In this document: positions 25,179-34,458 of the stretch, piece after piece
How the letters are laid out: the number at the start of each line of letters is the position of its first letter
How positions within the stretch are numbered: position 1 is the first letter of the stretch
Source: a virus
Length of the DNA: 64,000 nucleotides
IMG/VR virus record: IMGVR_UViG_3300035169_000077
Coordinates: 1 to 64,000 of that record
Strand: one strand, 5' to 3'
The notes under the pieces: generated by a model
Database searches by the model: none
Told to the model about the DNA's origin: nothing
What the model saw: only the letters and a program-made list of their open reading frames with translations
Position numbers and translations under genes: made by a program

Positions 25179-25314
25179 GCGGGAGCTCTGGCAGCAGCTA
25201 GGCCTCACCAGGGAGGAAGCCCGGAAGCGGCCTCACCGCGAGATCGCCGACTACAAGCGGATCATCTCGATGATCCGCCGCGAGGAAGCCGCGCAGGCCA
25301 GCAGGCGCCGCTAG
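25135..25314 (+). CDS. tail assembly chaperone, second frame (T-like)
   Basis: The frame is open from 25102 and its first ATG is at 25135, giving 59 residues (LWQQLGLTREEARKRPHREI, then ADYKRIISMIRREE), the usual T part of the chaperone pair. It overlaps the end of the G frame and lies +1 (or -2) relative to it. In most tailed phages this frame is reached by ribosomal frameshifting, so a G-T fusion is expected. No unambiguous slippery heptamer was seen. Confidence 0.7.
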   Translation: MGTPGPPVLDQFLTERELWQQLGLTREEARKRPHREIADYKRIISMIRREEAAQASRRR

Positions 25315-25334
25315 GGCGGGACGGGGGTTCCCCC

Positions 25335-28300
25335 GTGTCCGCTGAGTCGTTCACCGTCCTGGCGATCCTGGAAGCCAGGGACCGCGCCAGCGAGATCTTC
25401 GCCAAGGTCGACGAGTCCCTCGACAAGTTCAGCGAGACCGCGACCAAGGCCGGGGAGACCGCCAAGGTAGCGGGGACCTCGATCGACGAGTCGCTCCTGA
25501 AGACCGCCTCCGGCGCTGACGCCCTGGACGTCGCCTCAGCCCGGGTCGCCGGGGCGCAGGAGAAGGCCACCCGGTCGGCCGAAGCGCAGGCCGAGGCCGA
25601 GAAGAACCTCGTTGAGGTCCACAAGGCCTCAGCCGCAGCCGCCGATGACGACGTCGCCGCCCAGTACCGGCTCATGGAAGCCGACCAGAAGATGACCCTC
25701 GCGGCCAGGGAGAACGCCAAGGCGCAGAAAGAGCTGAGCAGCGCCCAGAAACTCCAGGCCGACACCGCGGCAGCAGCAGCGGCTAAGGACAACCTCGCGG
25801 CGGCCGGGCAGAAGAAGGTCAGCGACTCGGCCAAGTCGAGCGCGATCGGCCTCGGCACTGTCGGGAAGGTCGCCGGGGTCACGGCCCTCGCCATGGGCGT
25901 CGCCGGGGCGCTGATGGTCAAGGCGGCAGGCAACTTCCAGGACTCGACCACCCACCTCGTGACCGACGCGGGCGAGTCCGCGAAGAACCTGGGCATGGTG
26001 CAGGCCGGGATCCTGCAGGTCTCCACCGCGACCGGGACCTCAGCCGCGAGCATCACGGACGCGATGTACCACATCGAGTCCGGCGGCTTCCACGCGGCGA
26101 GCGGCCTGGCGCTGCTGAAGACCGCCGCTGAGGGCGCGCGAGTCGGCGGGGCCGACCTGGACACGGTCAGCAAGACCCTGGTCTCCACGATGAACGCCTA
26201 CGGGCTGTCGAGCAAGAACGCCACGGTCCAGCAGCAGATGGCCACCGGCGTCATGAACCAGCTCATCGCGACCGTGTCTCGCGGTGACATGCGGATGCAG
26301 GATCTCGCGTCGTCGCTGTCGTCAGTGGCGCCCCTGGCCGCAGCGGCGCATATCCAGTTCTCGCAGGTCGGCGGCGCTATCGCGACGATGACCGCGCAGG
26401 GCATGACCGCCCAGCAGGCCACCCAGGACCTGAGCAACACCATCCGGAACCTCAGCAACCCGAACAACGTGGCGATCGCCGAGATGAACCAGCTCGGGAT
26501 CAGCAGCAACGACGTCGCCCAGCACCTCGGGCAGCGGGGCCTGACGGGGACGATCGGGATCCTGACTAAGGCGATCTTGGACCACATGGGCAAGTCGGGC
26601 CAGGTCATGATGTCCGCCTTCACCCAGAGCACGACGGCCGGCCAGGACCTGCAGGTGATGCTGCAGTCGATGCCCGCCCCGTTCAGGGCCATGGCCCAGG
26701 GGTTCGCGGCCGGCAAGGTGTCGGCTGCCGACTGGGCCAAGGAGCTGAAGGCCCAGACCCCGGTCAACGCCCACCTGATGAGCCAGTTCGCCACCCTGTA
26801 CGAGAAGTCGCACTCGTTCAACTCGATCCTCGCCAAGGGCGGCCCGGCAGCCCAGACTTACACTGCGGCGCTGGCGAAAATGATGGGCGGCGCTACCGGC
26901 CTCAACACCGCGCTGATGCTGACCGGGAAGAACGCCTCGGTGTTCGCCGGGAACGCAGCCGCGATCGCCGCAGCCGCGAAGAAGGGCGGCACGGAGGTCG
27001 ACAACTGGTCGACGATCCAGGGAACGTTCAATTTCAAGCTAGCGAGCGCCAAGACCGCGGCCGAGAACACCGGGATCGCGATCGGGTCTGCGCTCCTCCC
27101 GGCGGCGACGGCGCTCCTGTCGGCGATCACCAGCATCGTGGAGCCGATTGCCGAGTGGACCGCGAAGCACAAGACCCTCACTGAGGTCCTGTTCGCCGGG
27201 GTAGCGGCGCTCGCCGCGACCGTCGCGATACTCATCGGGCTGAAGAAGGCGTACGACGCCGTCAAGACCGCGGTCACCGTCGTCACGGACACCTACAAGG
27301 CAGTAGAGAAGTGGGCGACCCGGGCTGCGGCGACCCAGGAGGCCGCAGCCGGGGAAGCTGCTGTCGCGCAGGAGACCGCGGCCGAGGAGTCGGCGACCGC
27401 GCAGGAGGGAAGCGCGCTCCGCTCGTCAGCGGCATGGGTGGCGTCCGGTGCCCGCGCTGTAGCCTCAGCGGTCGCCAGTGCCGCAACGACTGCTGCCGCA
27501 TGGGCTGCCTCAGCCGCCTCCGGGGTCGCCTCCGCCGCCGTGTGGGTAGCCGGCGCGATAGCCAAGGTGGCCATCATGGTGGCCGCGAACGTAGCGGGCG
27601 CGGCCGTGACCATGGCCGCCTGGATCGTGGCGAACGCGGCCATGCTGCTCGGGATCGGCCTGCTCATCGCCGTCGTGGTCGCCGCCGTGATCCTGATCGT
27701 GAAGAACTGGTCGAAGATCTCGGCCTTCGCCAAGAAGGCGTTCGATGACGTGGTCGACGCGGTGAAGGTCGCGATCAACTGGGTGAAGTCCCACTGGCCG
27801 CTCTTGCTCGCGATCCTGACCGGGCCGATCGGCCTGGCCGTCTACGCGATCATCAAGTACTGGCACGACATCACCGCCGGGATCGCCGCGGTCGTCAACT
27901 GGGTCAAGTCCCACTGGCCGCTCCTGCTGGCGATCATCACCGGGCCGATCGGCCTGGCGACCCTGTTCGTGGTCCGCCACTGGGACCAGATCGTGGGCGG
28001 CGCCCGGTCGATGATCGGCGATGTCACCGGGTTCTTCACCTCCCTCCCGGGCCGCATCCTGCATGCGCTCGGCGACCTCGGCAACCTGCTGTACGGGGCA
28101 GGCGGGCGGATCGTGCAAGGCCTGATCAACGGCGTCATGTCGATGGTCGGCGCCCTGGCTAACACGGTGAGCAGCGTCGTTAACACGATCAAGTCGTACT
28201 TGCCGTTCTCCCCGGCGAAGAAAGGCCCGCTGTCCGGGTCGGGCGCACCTCGCAACTCGGGCCTGTCGATCGGCCGGCAACTCGCCGAGGGACTCGCCGC

Positions 28301-28559
28301 CGGGACCTCCATGGTGGCCTCGGCGTCGCACAGGCTCGCCGGCGCGGTATCCCTCGGAGCGGGAGGCGGGATCGGGAGCGTCCCGGCACTGTCGGCGATC
28401 TCGGCCGGCCGCGGCGCCGGGGGCGGCGGGAACATCATCATCGACGTCCACGACAACACGGTGATGTCGGACGCGGACATCAACAAGCTGGTCGCCAAGG
28501 TCGGCACGGTCGTCGCCAGCAAGACGCTGCCCCAGGCGGGCGTTCGTGTCAGGTACTGA
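25335..28559 (+). CDS. tail tape measure protein
   Basis: A 1074-residue protein from GTG 25335 that sets tail length. Coiled coils fill residues about 25-170. A TP901-type core follows (LVTDAGESAKNLGMVQAG to about residue 500). Hydrophobic segments appear at about 600-650 and 735-800 (LLIAVVVAAVILIV), as in proteins that enter the host membrane. There are two near-identical 40-residue repeats (NWVKSHWPLLLAI) near residues 815-860. Confidence 0.9.
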   Translation: MSAESFTVLAILEARDRASEIFAKVDESLDKFSETATKAGETAKVAGTSIDESLLKTASGADALDVASARVAGAQEKATRSAEAQAEAEKNLVEVHKASAAAADDDVAAQYRLMEADQKMTLAARENAKAQKELSSAQKLQADTAAAAAAKDNLAAAGQKKVSDSAKSSAIGLGTVGKVAGVTALAMGVAGALMVKAAGNFQDSTTHLVTDAGESAKNLGMVQAGILQVSTATGTSAASITDAMYHIESGGFHAASGLALLKTAAEGARVGGADLDTVSKTLVSTMNAYGLSSKNATVQQQMATGVMNQLIATVSRGDMRMQDLASSLSSVAPLAAAAHIQFSQVGGAIATMTAQGMTAQQATQDLSNTIRNLSNPNNVAIAEMNQLGISSNDVAQHLGQRGLTGTIGILTKAILDHMGKSGQVMMSAFTQSTTAGQDLQVMLQSMPAPFRAMAQGFAAGKVSAADWAKELKAQTPVNAHLMSQFATLYEKSHSFNSILAKGGPAAQTYTAALAKMMGGATGLNTALMLTGKNASVFAGNAAAIAAAAKKGGTEVDNWSTIQGTFNFKLASAKTAAENTGIAIGSALLPAATALLSAITSIVEPIAEWTAKHKTLTEVLFAGVAALAATVAILIGLKKAYDAVKTAVTVVTDTYKAVEKWATRAAATQEAAAGEAAVAQETAAEESATAQEGSALRSSAAWVASGARAVASAVASAATTAAAWAASAASGVASAAVWVAGAIAKVAIMVAANVAGAAVTMAAWIVANAAMLLGIGLLIAVVVAAVILIVKNWSKISAFAKKAFDDVVDAVKVAINWVKSHWPLLLAILTGPIGLAVYAIIKYWHDITAGIAAVVNWVKSHWPLLLAIITGPIGLATLFVVRHWDQIVGGARSMIGDVTGFFTSLPGRILHALGDLGNLLYGAGGRIVQGLINGVMSMVGALANTVSSVVNTIKSYLPFSPAKKGPLSGSGAPRNSGLSIGRQLAEGLAAGTSMVASASHRLAGAVSLGAGGGIGSVPALSAISAGRGAGGGGNIIIDVHDNTVMSDADINKLVAKVGTVVASKTLPQAGVRVRY
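27777..27960 (+). repeat. tandem 120-bp repeat inside the tape measure gene
   Basis: Two copies of a 63-nt block (27777-27839 and 27897-27959) differ at about six positions and are exactly 120 bp apart. They encode the NWVKSHWPLLLAI repeat, so a 40-codon unit was duplicated, changing tail length by one unit. Confidence 0.75.
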
Positions 28560-28568
28560 GGGGGGCGC

Positions 28569-29960
28569 ATGGTCGCCCGCCCGAGCCTGACGCTCACCAT
28601 CACCCCGCCCGGCGGCTCCCCGTCTACCTACCAGCAGTACCTCGCCTATGACGGCGCCGAGCAGTCGATGAGCATCACGCAGAACTTCGGCCGCCAGGGC
28701 GACACCGCGACGCTGCCGCTGGTCGACGAGTACTCGGGCAGCCCGCACGTCCGGATCCAGGTCCTGTCCCGGCTGAGCCTGTTCGACAACGTCTGCTCGA
28801 AGACGCTGTTCGCCGGGGTGGTCACCGATCCTGTCCTCTCGGTCACCGGGCCGAACCGCAACGAGTGGGCGCTGTCGTGCACCGACAACACCTTTTACGC
28901 GGACAACGCGATCGTGCACGGCGTGTGGTTCGGGTTCACCGTCGACCAGATCATCATCGCGCTGACCAGGCAGGCGAACTGCGGGATCAGCGCGGTGGCG
29001 GTGCGGGACGGCGGGTTCGTGGCCCCCGGGCCGCAGCTCTCCAGTTTCGTCTTGAACTACACCACGCTCAGTGACGCGTGGCGGAAGCTGGCGACCCTGG
29101 CCGGCCAGGTGACCCCCTACGGGTGGTTCGTGGACGAGTCCCTGAACCTGCACTTCTTCGACGCCAGCAGCGCGGTCGACTCGGGCGTCACCTTCACCAC
29201 CGCCCCCACCGTGGGCGGGTCGACTACCGAGGGTCATATCGTCCTCGACAGCCAGAACGCCTACGAGTGGGACGGCACCAGCATCAGGAACAGGATCCTG
29301 GTGCAGGGCGCGACCCAGACGGTCACCAACGCCTTCACGGCCACTAAGACGCCCAGCCCGACGGATACCTGGCGGGCTGACGGCACCCAGATGGCGTGGC
29401 CGCTGCGGGGCAGCCTGTCCGGCTCGCCGACGCTGAAAGCCGGCGGCGTGCTCACCAGCGTCACCGTGGTCACCGGGGGCGGCACCGCGTCCGGGCCGTG
29501 GGTCGCCGAGCAGAACGCCATCGGGCAATGGTTCCTGGTCGCCTCGTCACCGCCAGGCGCGGGAACGCTGCTCCAGTTCTGGTACAACTACCAGGTCCCG
29601 GTCGTGGCCGCCGCGAACGACTACGCGAGCCAGTCAACGTACGCGGGGCCGAACAACGGGATCTTCTCCGAGTTCATCAGCGACACGTCCCTGACCACGG
29701 CGCCGATGGCACTGGCGAGGGCGCAGCAGTCACGCGCCGAGTACGCGTTCGCCGCCGAGCGGGCCACGTTCAACAGCTCCGAGGACTTCCTCGGCTGGGT
29801 CCGCGCGGGGGACACCTTCACCTACGTCAACCAGTTCATCCCGGACAGCCAGCGGTCATGGGCGCTCGGGGTGAATGACACGTTCATCGTGACGGCCAAT
29901 CAGGTCGCCTTCGGCACGGGCGGCTACCGGGAGATGCAGGTAACCGCCGTGCGGCTGTGA
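28569..29960 (+). CDS. minor tail protein / tail hub (probable)
   Basis: A 463-residue beta-rich protein after the tape measure. It has an N-terminal tail-tube-like part (SLTLTITPPGGSPSTYQQYL), a middle LSSFVLNYTTLSDAWRKLA segment and NSSEDFLGWVRAGDTFTYVN near the end. Position and layout fit the baseplate hub (gp27-like). No lytic motif is visible. Confidence 0.7.
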   Translation: MVARPSLTLTITPPGGSPSTYQQYLAYDGAEQSMSITQNFGRQGDTATLPLVDEYSGSPHVRIQVLSRLSLFDNVCSKTLFAGVVTDPVLSVTGPNRNEWALSCTDNTFYADNAIVHGVWFGFTVDQIIIALTRQANCGISAVAVRDGGFVAPGPQLSSFVLNYTTLSDAWRKLATLAGQVTPYGWFVDESLNLHFFDASSAVDSGVTFTTAPTVGGSTTEGHIVLDSQNAYEWDGTSIRNRILVQGATQTVTNAFTATKTPSPTDTWRADGTQMAWPLRGSLSGSPTLKAGGVLTSVTVVTGGGTASGPWVAEQNAIGQWFLVASSPPGAGTLLQFWYNYQVPVVAAANDYASQSTYAGPNNGIFSEFISDTSLTTAPMALARAQQSRAEYAFAAERATFNSSEDFLGWVRAGDTFTYVNQFIPDSQRSWALGVNDTFIVTANQVAFGTGGYREMQVTAVRL

Positions 29961-29969
29961 GGGGGCGCG

Positions 29970-30179
29970 ATGCCCGGCGTGTACCGCCCGTATTCGCTAG
30001 CTGATGTTCTCGGCACGATGCAGCAGCAGGCCCTCGGCAACACCGACACCAGCGTCAGCGGCCTCGGGTCCCTCGCCGAGGCCGATGAGACGGTAGCGCT
30101 CGCCGATTCGGCGACCGGTACGGCAGCGGTAAACCCTGCGTACGATGCGGGTACCTGGGGGGCGGTCGTTTGGAGCTAG
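29970..30179 (+). CDS. short tail-operon protein
   Basis: A 69-residue protein with a Gln/Ala/Gly/Asp-rich composition (TMQQQALGNTDTSVSGLGS). Its end overlaps the next gene by 10 nt. Probably a small virion component; function is unknown. Confidence 0.55.
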   Translation: MPGVYRPYSLADVLGTMQQQALGNTDTSVSGLGSLAEADETVALADSATGTAAVNPAYDAGTWGAVVWS

Positions 30180-30697
30180 CCGCCAGCGATGGCCTCCGCA
30201 TCAGGGGGCGCCTGTCCCTGGCCGCGATCCGCCCGGACGGCACCATCCGCGACCAGCGCAGCGGCGGCAACGTCATGTGCACGAACGGCTTCTCGGTCCT
30301 CGCCGCGGCCCTCGTGTGGTCCGGGATGCAGGACCAGGCGGCCAGCCTGGGCGTGACCAGCCCGGTGTACCTCACGCCGCTTTACGGGGCGGTCGGCTCC
30401 GGCGGCGGCACCCCGCTGAAGTCCGACACGGCCTTGTTCGCCGAGCTGGGACGCCAGACGGTAGGCGCGGGGGCGTCCAGCCCGGCGACCCCGAGCATCG
30501 CGGCTGAGGCCACGTGGCTCTTTTACTTCCCGCAGCCGTCCGTCACATGGACGGTGACCGAGGCGGGGCTGTTCGCCGGCGCGACCTCGGCCGCCGGGTC
30601 CGGGACCATGGTCGATCACTGGGCGTTCTCGCCCTCCATAACAGTGCCCACCACGGACACGCTGCTTTGCCAGGTGTCGCTGGCGCTCGGGCCTTAG
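30170..30697 (+). CDS. minor tail protein, unknown function
   Basis: A 175-residue protein starting at TTG 30170, 10 nt before the previous stop, with a G-rich run (GGGGGGCGG) upstream as ribosome site. It has Ala/Gly/Ser beta-type sequence (SVTWTVTEAGLFAGATSAAG). It belongs to the distal tail set. Confidence 0.55.
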   Translation: MELAASDGLRIRGRLSLAAIRPDGTIRDQRSGGNVMCTNGFSVLAAALVWSGMQDQAASLGVTSPVYLTPLYGAVGSGGGTPLKSDTALFAELGRQTVGAGASSPATPSIAAEATWLFYFPQPSVTWTVTEAGLFAGATSAAGSGTMVDHWAFSPSITVPTTDTLLCQVSLALGP

Positions 30698-30710
30698 GCG
30701 GGGTGACCTT

Positions 30711-31439
30711 ATGCCCCCCTCCTGGCAGGCCGCCACCGCAGGCTTCAGCGCCCTGGCCGGCCACGTCAACCAGTTCCTGGCCACTCACGCCGTCACCTAC
30801 GTGTACACGGGGTCGCAGACGGCGGCCCAGTCCACTGCCGGGTCCGGCGGGGTGGCGAGCAACGGCACCTGGATAGCCCAGTCGTTCAGCACGGCAGGCG
30901 GGCAGACGACAACCGGGTACGTGATCGTGACCGCGAAGGTCACCCTCAGCCCGGCCCCGTGGGTGGTCAGCATCCAGGCGAACAGCGCGGGTGCTCCTTC
31001 CGGGACGCCGCTGGTCTCGGCTGCGGTCCCGAAGGAGTTCCTCACCTCGAGCGCGGCTGCGCAGGCGGTCATGCTGCCGGTAACCGGGCTGACCGCGTCC
31101 ACGACGTACTGGATTGTCGCCAATGCCGTGGGCGATGCCAGCAACTTCTTCACCTGGAGCAAGTCCAACCAGGTCACGGGGACCTCTACCAGCACGAACG
31201 GCTCGACGTGGACCCCGCAGGCGTTCGGGATGCTCTACAAGGTCTTCGACGCCACCCCGGTCATGCCGCTGGCCGGCACGTGGGAGGACTCCGCCGCCCG
31301 CTGGACGGCCCTCGGCTACAACGGCTCCGGGGCGCTGACCAGCATCGAGGAGTACACGGCAGGCCAGGCGGCGAACGGCTACACGGCATCCTCCCGCGCC
31401 CTCACCTACGCGAATACCCTGCTGACGGGAGTGGCCTGA
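30711..31439 (+). CDS. tail protein with FLATHAVTYVYTG-type N-terminal domain
   Basis: A 242-residue Ser/Thr/Ala-rich beta protein. Its start (HVNQFLATHAVTYVYTGSQT) is like that of the 31920 gene (FLAAHGITCVYAGNRAWT), pointing to a shared attachment domain. Residues 50-170 resemble a carbohydrate-binding-like sandwich. Probably displayed at the tail tip. Confidence 0.6.
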   Translation: MPPSWQAATAGFSALAGHVNQFLATHAVTYVYTGSQTAAQSTAGSGGVASNGTWIAQSFSTAGGQTTTGYVIVTAKVTLSPAPWVVSIQANSAGAPSGTPLVSAAVPKEFLTSSAAAQAVMLPVTGLTASTTYWIVANAVGDASNFFTWSKSNQVTGTSTSTNGSTWTPQAFGMLYKVFDATPVMPLAGTWEDSAARWTALGYNGSGALTSIEEYTAGQAANGYTASSRALTYANTLLTGVA

Positions 31440-31440
31440 G

Positions 31441-31923
31441 ATGGCGTCGTCGCTTGAGCTGCTGCTCCTCGCGCAGCAGTCGGTAACCGACACGCAGGTC
31501 CTGAACTCCGTCACCCTCGTCAACTCGGCGACCATGGCGACGCTGCTGACGGCCCCGGTAGCGGCCGGGGCCGGCGGGTACTACCTGCGTGCCCTCGTCG
31601 GCGCGGATGCCCTCGCGGCGGCGGGCACCATGCAGATGGAGCTGACCACCGGGGGGTCCGGGGCGGTCGTGTCGCAGGCCGGGTACGGGTTCTATTACCT
31701 CGGCGGGGCCGTCGACCCCGCGACGACGTGGAAGACGACGACCGGGGTCACGTTCAACGGCCCGACGATGGCGGGCAGCGGCACGTTCTACCAGCTCGTC
31801 CTGGAGGGGTGGATCGCCTTCTCCACGGGCGGGTCGCTGTCCCTGCAGGTGGCGACGTCGAACGCGTCGGACACGTGGAACGCCCAGCCGGGATCGCTGT
31901 TCACGCTGCGGCCCCTCCCGTGA
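31441..31923 (+). CDS. small beta-rich tail protein
   Basis: A 160-residue protein one base after the previous stop. N-terminal helix (SLELLLLAQQSVTDTQVLNS) then Gly/Thr-rich strands. It overlaps the next gene by GTGA. Likely part of the tail fibre assembly. Confidence 0.55.
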   Translation: MASSLELLLLAQQSVTDTQVLNSVTLVNSATMATLLTAPVAAGAGGYYLRALVGADALAAAGTMQMELTTGGSGAVVSQAGYGFYYLGGAVDPATTWKTTTGVTFNGPTMAGSGTFYQLVLEGWIAFSTGGSLSLQVATSNASDTWNAQPGSLFTLRPLP

Positions 31924-33797
31924 CCACCCCGATCGCTGACCCCTCGTGGCTCGCGGCGCGCTGCGGGCTGCCGGGTGACACGACGGCGGTCAACCATGCC
32001 GCGCAGGTGGCGCAGTTCCTCGCCGCCCACGGCATCACCTGCGTCTACGCGGGGAACCGGGCGTGGACGGTCGCGTCAACGGGAAGCTCAGCCGGCACCC
32101 AGTTCTTCTGGATCGACCCGGCGAACCTGGGCAGTGCCATCGGCTGGCTGCCGGATTACGACGTCGACCAGCCGGTGATCCTGCCGGGCGGCGTCACCGC
32201 GATAGGCCGCGTCGAAGTCGCCGTGCAGGCTATCGGGGCTGGCGCGGACCTGAAGGTCACCCTGTACCCGGACAACGGCTCCGGCGCCCCCGATACGGGC
32301 AGCCCGATTGTCAGCGCGACGGTTCCCGCCGCGCACCTGCTCGCCCTGGCCGCGGCGGGCAGCCTCGCCTCCGCCGGGCCGCTGGCCACCTCACGGTCCA
32401 ACACGGTGCTGCCCGGCCCCGACACGACCTTCGCGTGGACGCAGCCCGCGGTGTCCGTCAACGGCGCCGCGACGTTCGCGACCCCGGTCACGTCGGGGAA
32501 CTGGACGCTGTTCCTCGGCGGGTTCGACGCGACGGCCACCGCGGCGTCCGCGATGGTCTCCTCCGTGCAGTACCTCGGAGGCGGGGCGGTCTCCGGGGCG
32601 ATCCCGCAGCAGTCCCTGCCGCAGGCGGCCTGGTACTCGGCGGCGTGCGCTACCGCGGACGCCATCGTGGTGGCCGGCGGCACCAACCAGGCCTCGGCGC
32701 ACTTCGCGTCCGTGTGGACGGCGCCGTGGGATCCCGTGGCGGGCACCCTCGGGGCGTGGTCGGCTCAGCAGTCCCTCCCGGCGGCGTCCGTCAATGCCGG
32801 GATGGCCGCATGGAACGACACGGTCTACGTGGCCGGCGGGTCGACGGACGGCACGAACGCCAGCGCCGTGAACACCGTGTGGTGGGCCGCCGAGCAGAAC
32901 GGGCAGGTCACCGCCTGGTCGCAAGGGCCCCCGCTCCCCGTGCCGGTCATCAAGCCGTACGTCGCCGTCGTCGGCGACTGGCTGATCGCGGCTGGCGGCC
33001 TGAACGCGGCGGGCACCGCGCTCACCGCCACCTGGTACTCGGCTATCGCCGCCGACGGCACCCCGGGGGCATGGCAGCCAGGCCCGGCGCTCCCCGATCC
33101 CGCCTACGCGTTCGCCCCGAACTGGAACCTCCTCGCCACCGACAGCGCCGTCATCATCATCTCCGGGACCACCACCGGGGGCGCCGCGTCGTTCTGCACG
33201 CAGGTCCTGTCGGTTAGCGCGGACGGCCCGGCGCCGGAGTGGCAGCTGCTGGACTACACGCTGGCGACGTCCTTCGGCGAGTACCAGGTCGCCGCCTACC
33301 CGTCGGGCGGCGCCGGGGAGTGGGAGGCGTTCGGCTTCCAGCCGGCGTCCTACTCGTCCGCGGCCCTGCTCCCGGTGCCGCTGATCTCGGTCCCGCTGCC
33401 CGCCTCCGGCCTCACCCCCGGGAGCACCTACCACCTGGTGTTCCATCAGTCCGGCGGCGACGCGCTGAACAACTACGTTCAGCTCGGCGAGCTGGGGGCC
33501 GCGACGCCCCCCGCGCCGTGGCTGTACTCCGTCCGGGGCTCCGGCGGCCCGTGGGTGTCCCACGCTAACCGGGCGGTCTGCCTGAGCGTCTACGACCAGG
33601 CCCCCGGGGGGCCGGTGCTGCACCTGCACGAGGACGCCGGGGCGAAGGTCACGACCCTCGTGAACGCCTCAGCGTCGGGGTACCTGATCGGGGCGTGCGA
33701 GGGCACGGCGTTCGCGGACGGGACGATCCTCGCCGCCGTCACCCAGGTCACCTATGACACGGCGGGGCTTCCGTCCGGGACCGTCCAGCTCGCCTGA
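31920..33797 (+). CDS. tail protein with Kelch-like beta-propeller
   Basis: A 625-residue protein from GTG 31920 (GTGA overlap). The N-terminal domain resembles that of 30711. Residues about 225-430 contain Kelch-type repeats (DAIVVAGGTNQASAHFASVW, DTVYVAGGSTDG, DWLIAAGGLNAAG, each followed by a W-x-P segment), forming a beta-propeller. Such propellers bind glycans or proteins, so this is a good receptor-binding candidate. Confidence 0.7.
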   Translation: MTTPIADPSWLAARCGLPGDTTAVNHAAQVAQFLAAHGITCVYAGNRAWTVASTGSSAGTQFFWIDPANLGSAIGWLPDYDVDQPVILPGGVTAIGRVEVAVQAIGAGADLKVTLYPDNGSGAPDTGSPIVSATVPAAHLLALAAAGSLASAGPLATSRSNTVLPGPDTTFAWTQPAVSVNGAATFATPVTSGNWTLFLGGFDATATAASAMVSSVQYLGGGAVSGAIPQQSLPQAAWYSAACATADAIVVAGGTNQASAHFASVWTAPWDPVAGTLGAWSAQQSLPAASVNAGMAAWNDTVYVAGGSTDGTNASAVNTVWWAAEQNGQVTAWSQGPPLPVPVIKPYVAVVGDWLIAAGGLNAAGTALTATWYSAIAADGTPGAWQPGPALPDPAYAFAPNWNLLATDSAVIIISGTTTGGAASFCTQVLSVSADGPAPEWQLLDYTLATSFGEYQVAAYPSGGAGEWEAFGFQPASYSSAALLPVPLISVPLPASGLTPGSTYHLVFHQSGGDALNNYVQLGELGAATPPAPWLYSVRGSGGPWVSHANRAVCLSVYDQAPGGPVLHLHEDAGAKVTTLVNASASGYLIGACEGTAFADGTILAAVTQVTYDTAGLPSGTVQLA

Positions 33798-33962
33798 CGC
33801 CGGGGAAGGGCCGGGGCCGGGCAGATCGCGGCCTCAACGCCGGTCCTCGCGGGCGTCCACCCGCGCACCCGCCTTCTGCCGTGGGGCGTAACGGCCACGG
33901 CCCCTGGCCGCGACGTGGACGCGCCGGGGCCACGGAAAGCTTACGCGGGAGGTGCCCGCCCC

Positions 33963-34214
33963 GTGGACTCCGCCCTGATGAGCGTGCTCACGGGCAGCGG
34001 GGTAGCGGGCCTGTTCTGCATCCTTTTCATCATCGGGCTGGTCATACCGAAGCATGTCTATGACGACCTGCGGGCCGAGAACGCGGAGCTGAAGGCCGAG
34101 CGGAAGGCCGAGCGGGACCGGGCCGACGCCGCAGTCGCAGCGGCTGAGGCGACCCGGAACATCATGGCGTCGTTCCAGGCCGGCCGGAGCCTCACAGGCG
34201 GCCCTCCGCCGTGA
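33963..34214 (+). CDS. small membrane protein with coiled coil (holin-like)
   Basis: An 83-residue protein from GTG 33963 with GGGAGG upstream. One membrane segment (GVAGLFCILFIIGLVIPKHV) is followed by a charged coiled coil (LRAENAELKAERKAERDRAD). It opens the lysis region after a 165-bp gap that holds only a 7-bp hairpin (33878-33901). Holin or holin-partner role is inferred. Confidence 0.6.
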   Translation: MDSALMSVLTGSGVAGLFCILFIIGLVIPKHVYDDLRAENAELKAERKAERDRADAAVAAAEATRNIMASFQAGRSLTGGPPP

Positions 34215-34444
34215 TCCGCGTCATTGCCGTTACCCGGAGGGCCATGAGCGCCTTGTTCCCGTGGCCTGCCCGGAGCGAGCGGAAGGCCGCCATAGCGAAG
34301 GCCCGCGACGGGCGGGAACAGGCCGAGGCCAGGGCCGCCGAAGCGGTCGGCGTAGAGGCGCAGATCAGGCAGATGGCGGCGCAGAACCACTTCGCCCAGG
34401 TGATCGCCGAGCAACTGACGCAGCATCACCGCCGGGAAGCGTAA
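34211..34444 (+). CDS. small coiled-coil protein of the lysis region
   Basis: A 77-residue protein from GTG 34211 (GTGA overlap). A short hydrophobic-aromatic start (LFPWPARSERKAA) is followed by a helical region ending HFAQVIAEQLTQHHRRE. Similar small proteins lie beside actinophage holins. Function is unknown. Confidence 0.55.
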   Translation: MIRVIAVTRRAMSALFPWPARSERKAAIAKARDGREQAEARAAEAVGVEAQIRQMAAQNHFAQVIAEQLTQHHRREA

Positions 34445-34458
34445 GGCAACAGGGGGAA

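Noticed and set aside
27510-29528. 672-codon minus-strand frame under tape measure and hub genes
   Set aside because: Same type of shadow; Arg/His/Gly/Pro-rich with no domain.
32391-33629. 412-codon minus-strand frame under the Kelch-like tail protein
   Set aside because: Composition is that of an antisense shadow; the + strand gene has clear repeats.
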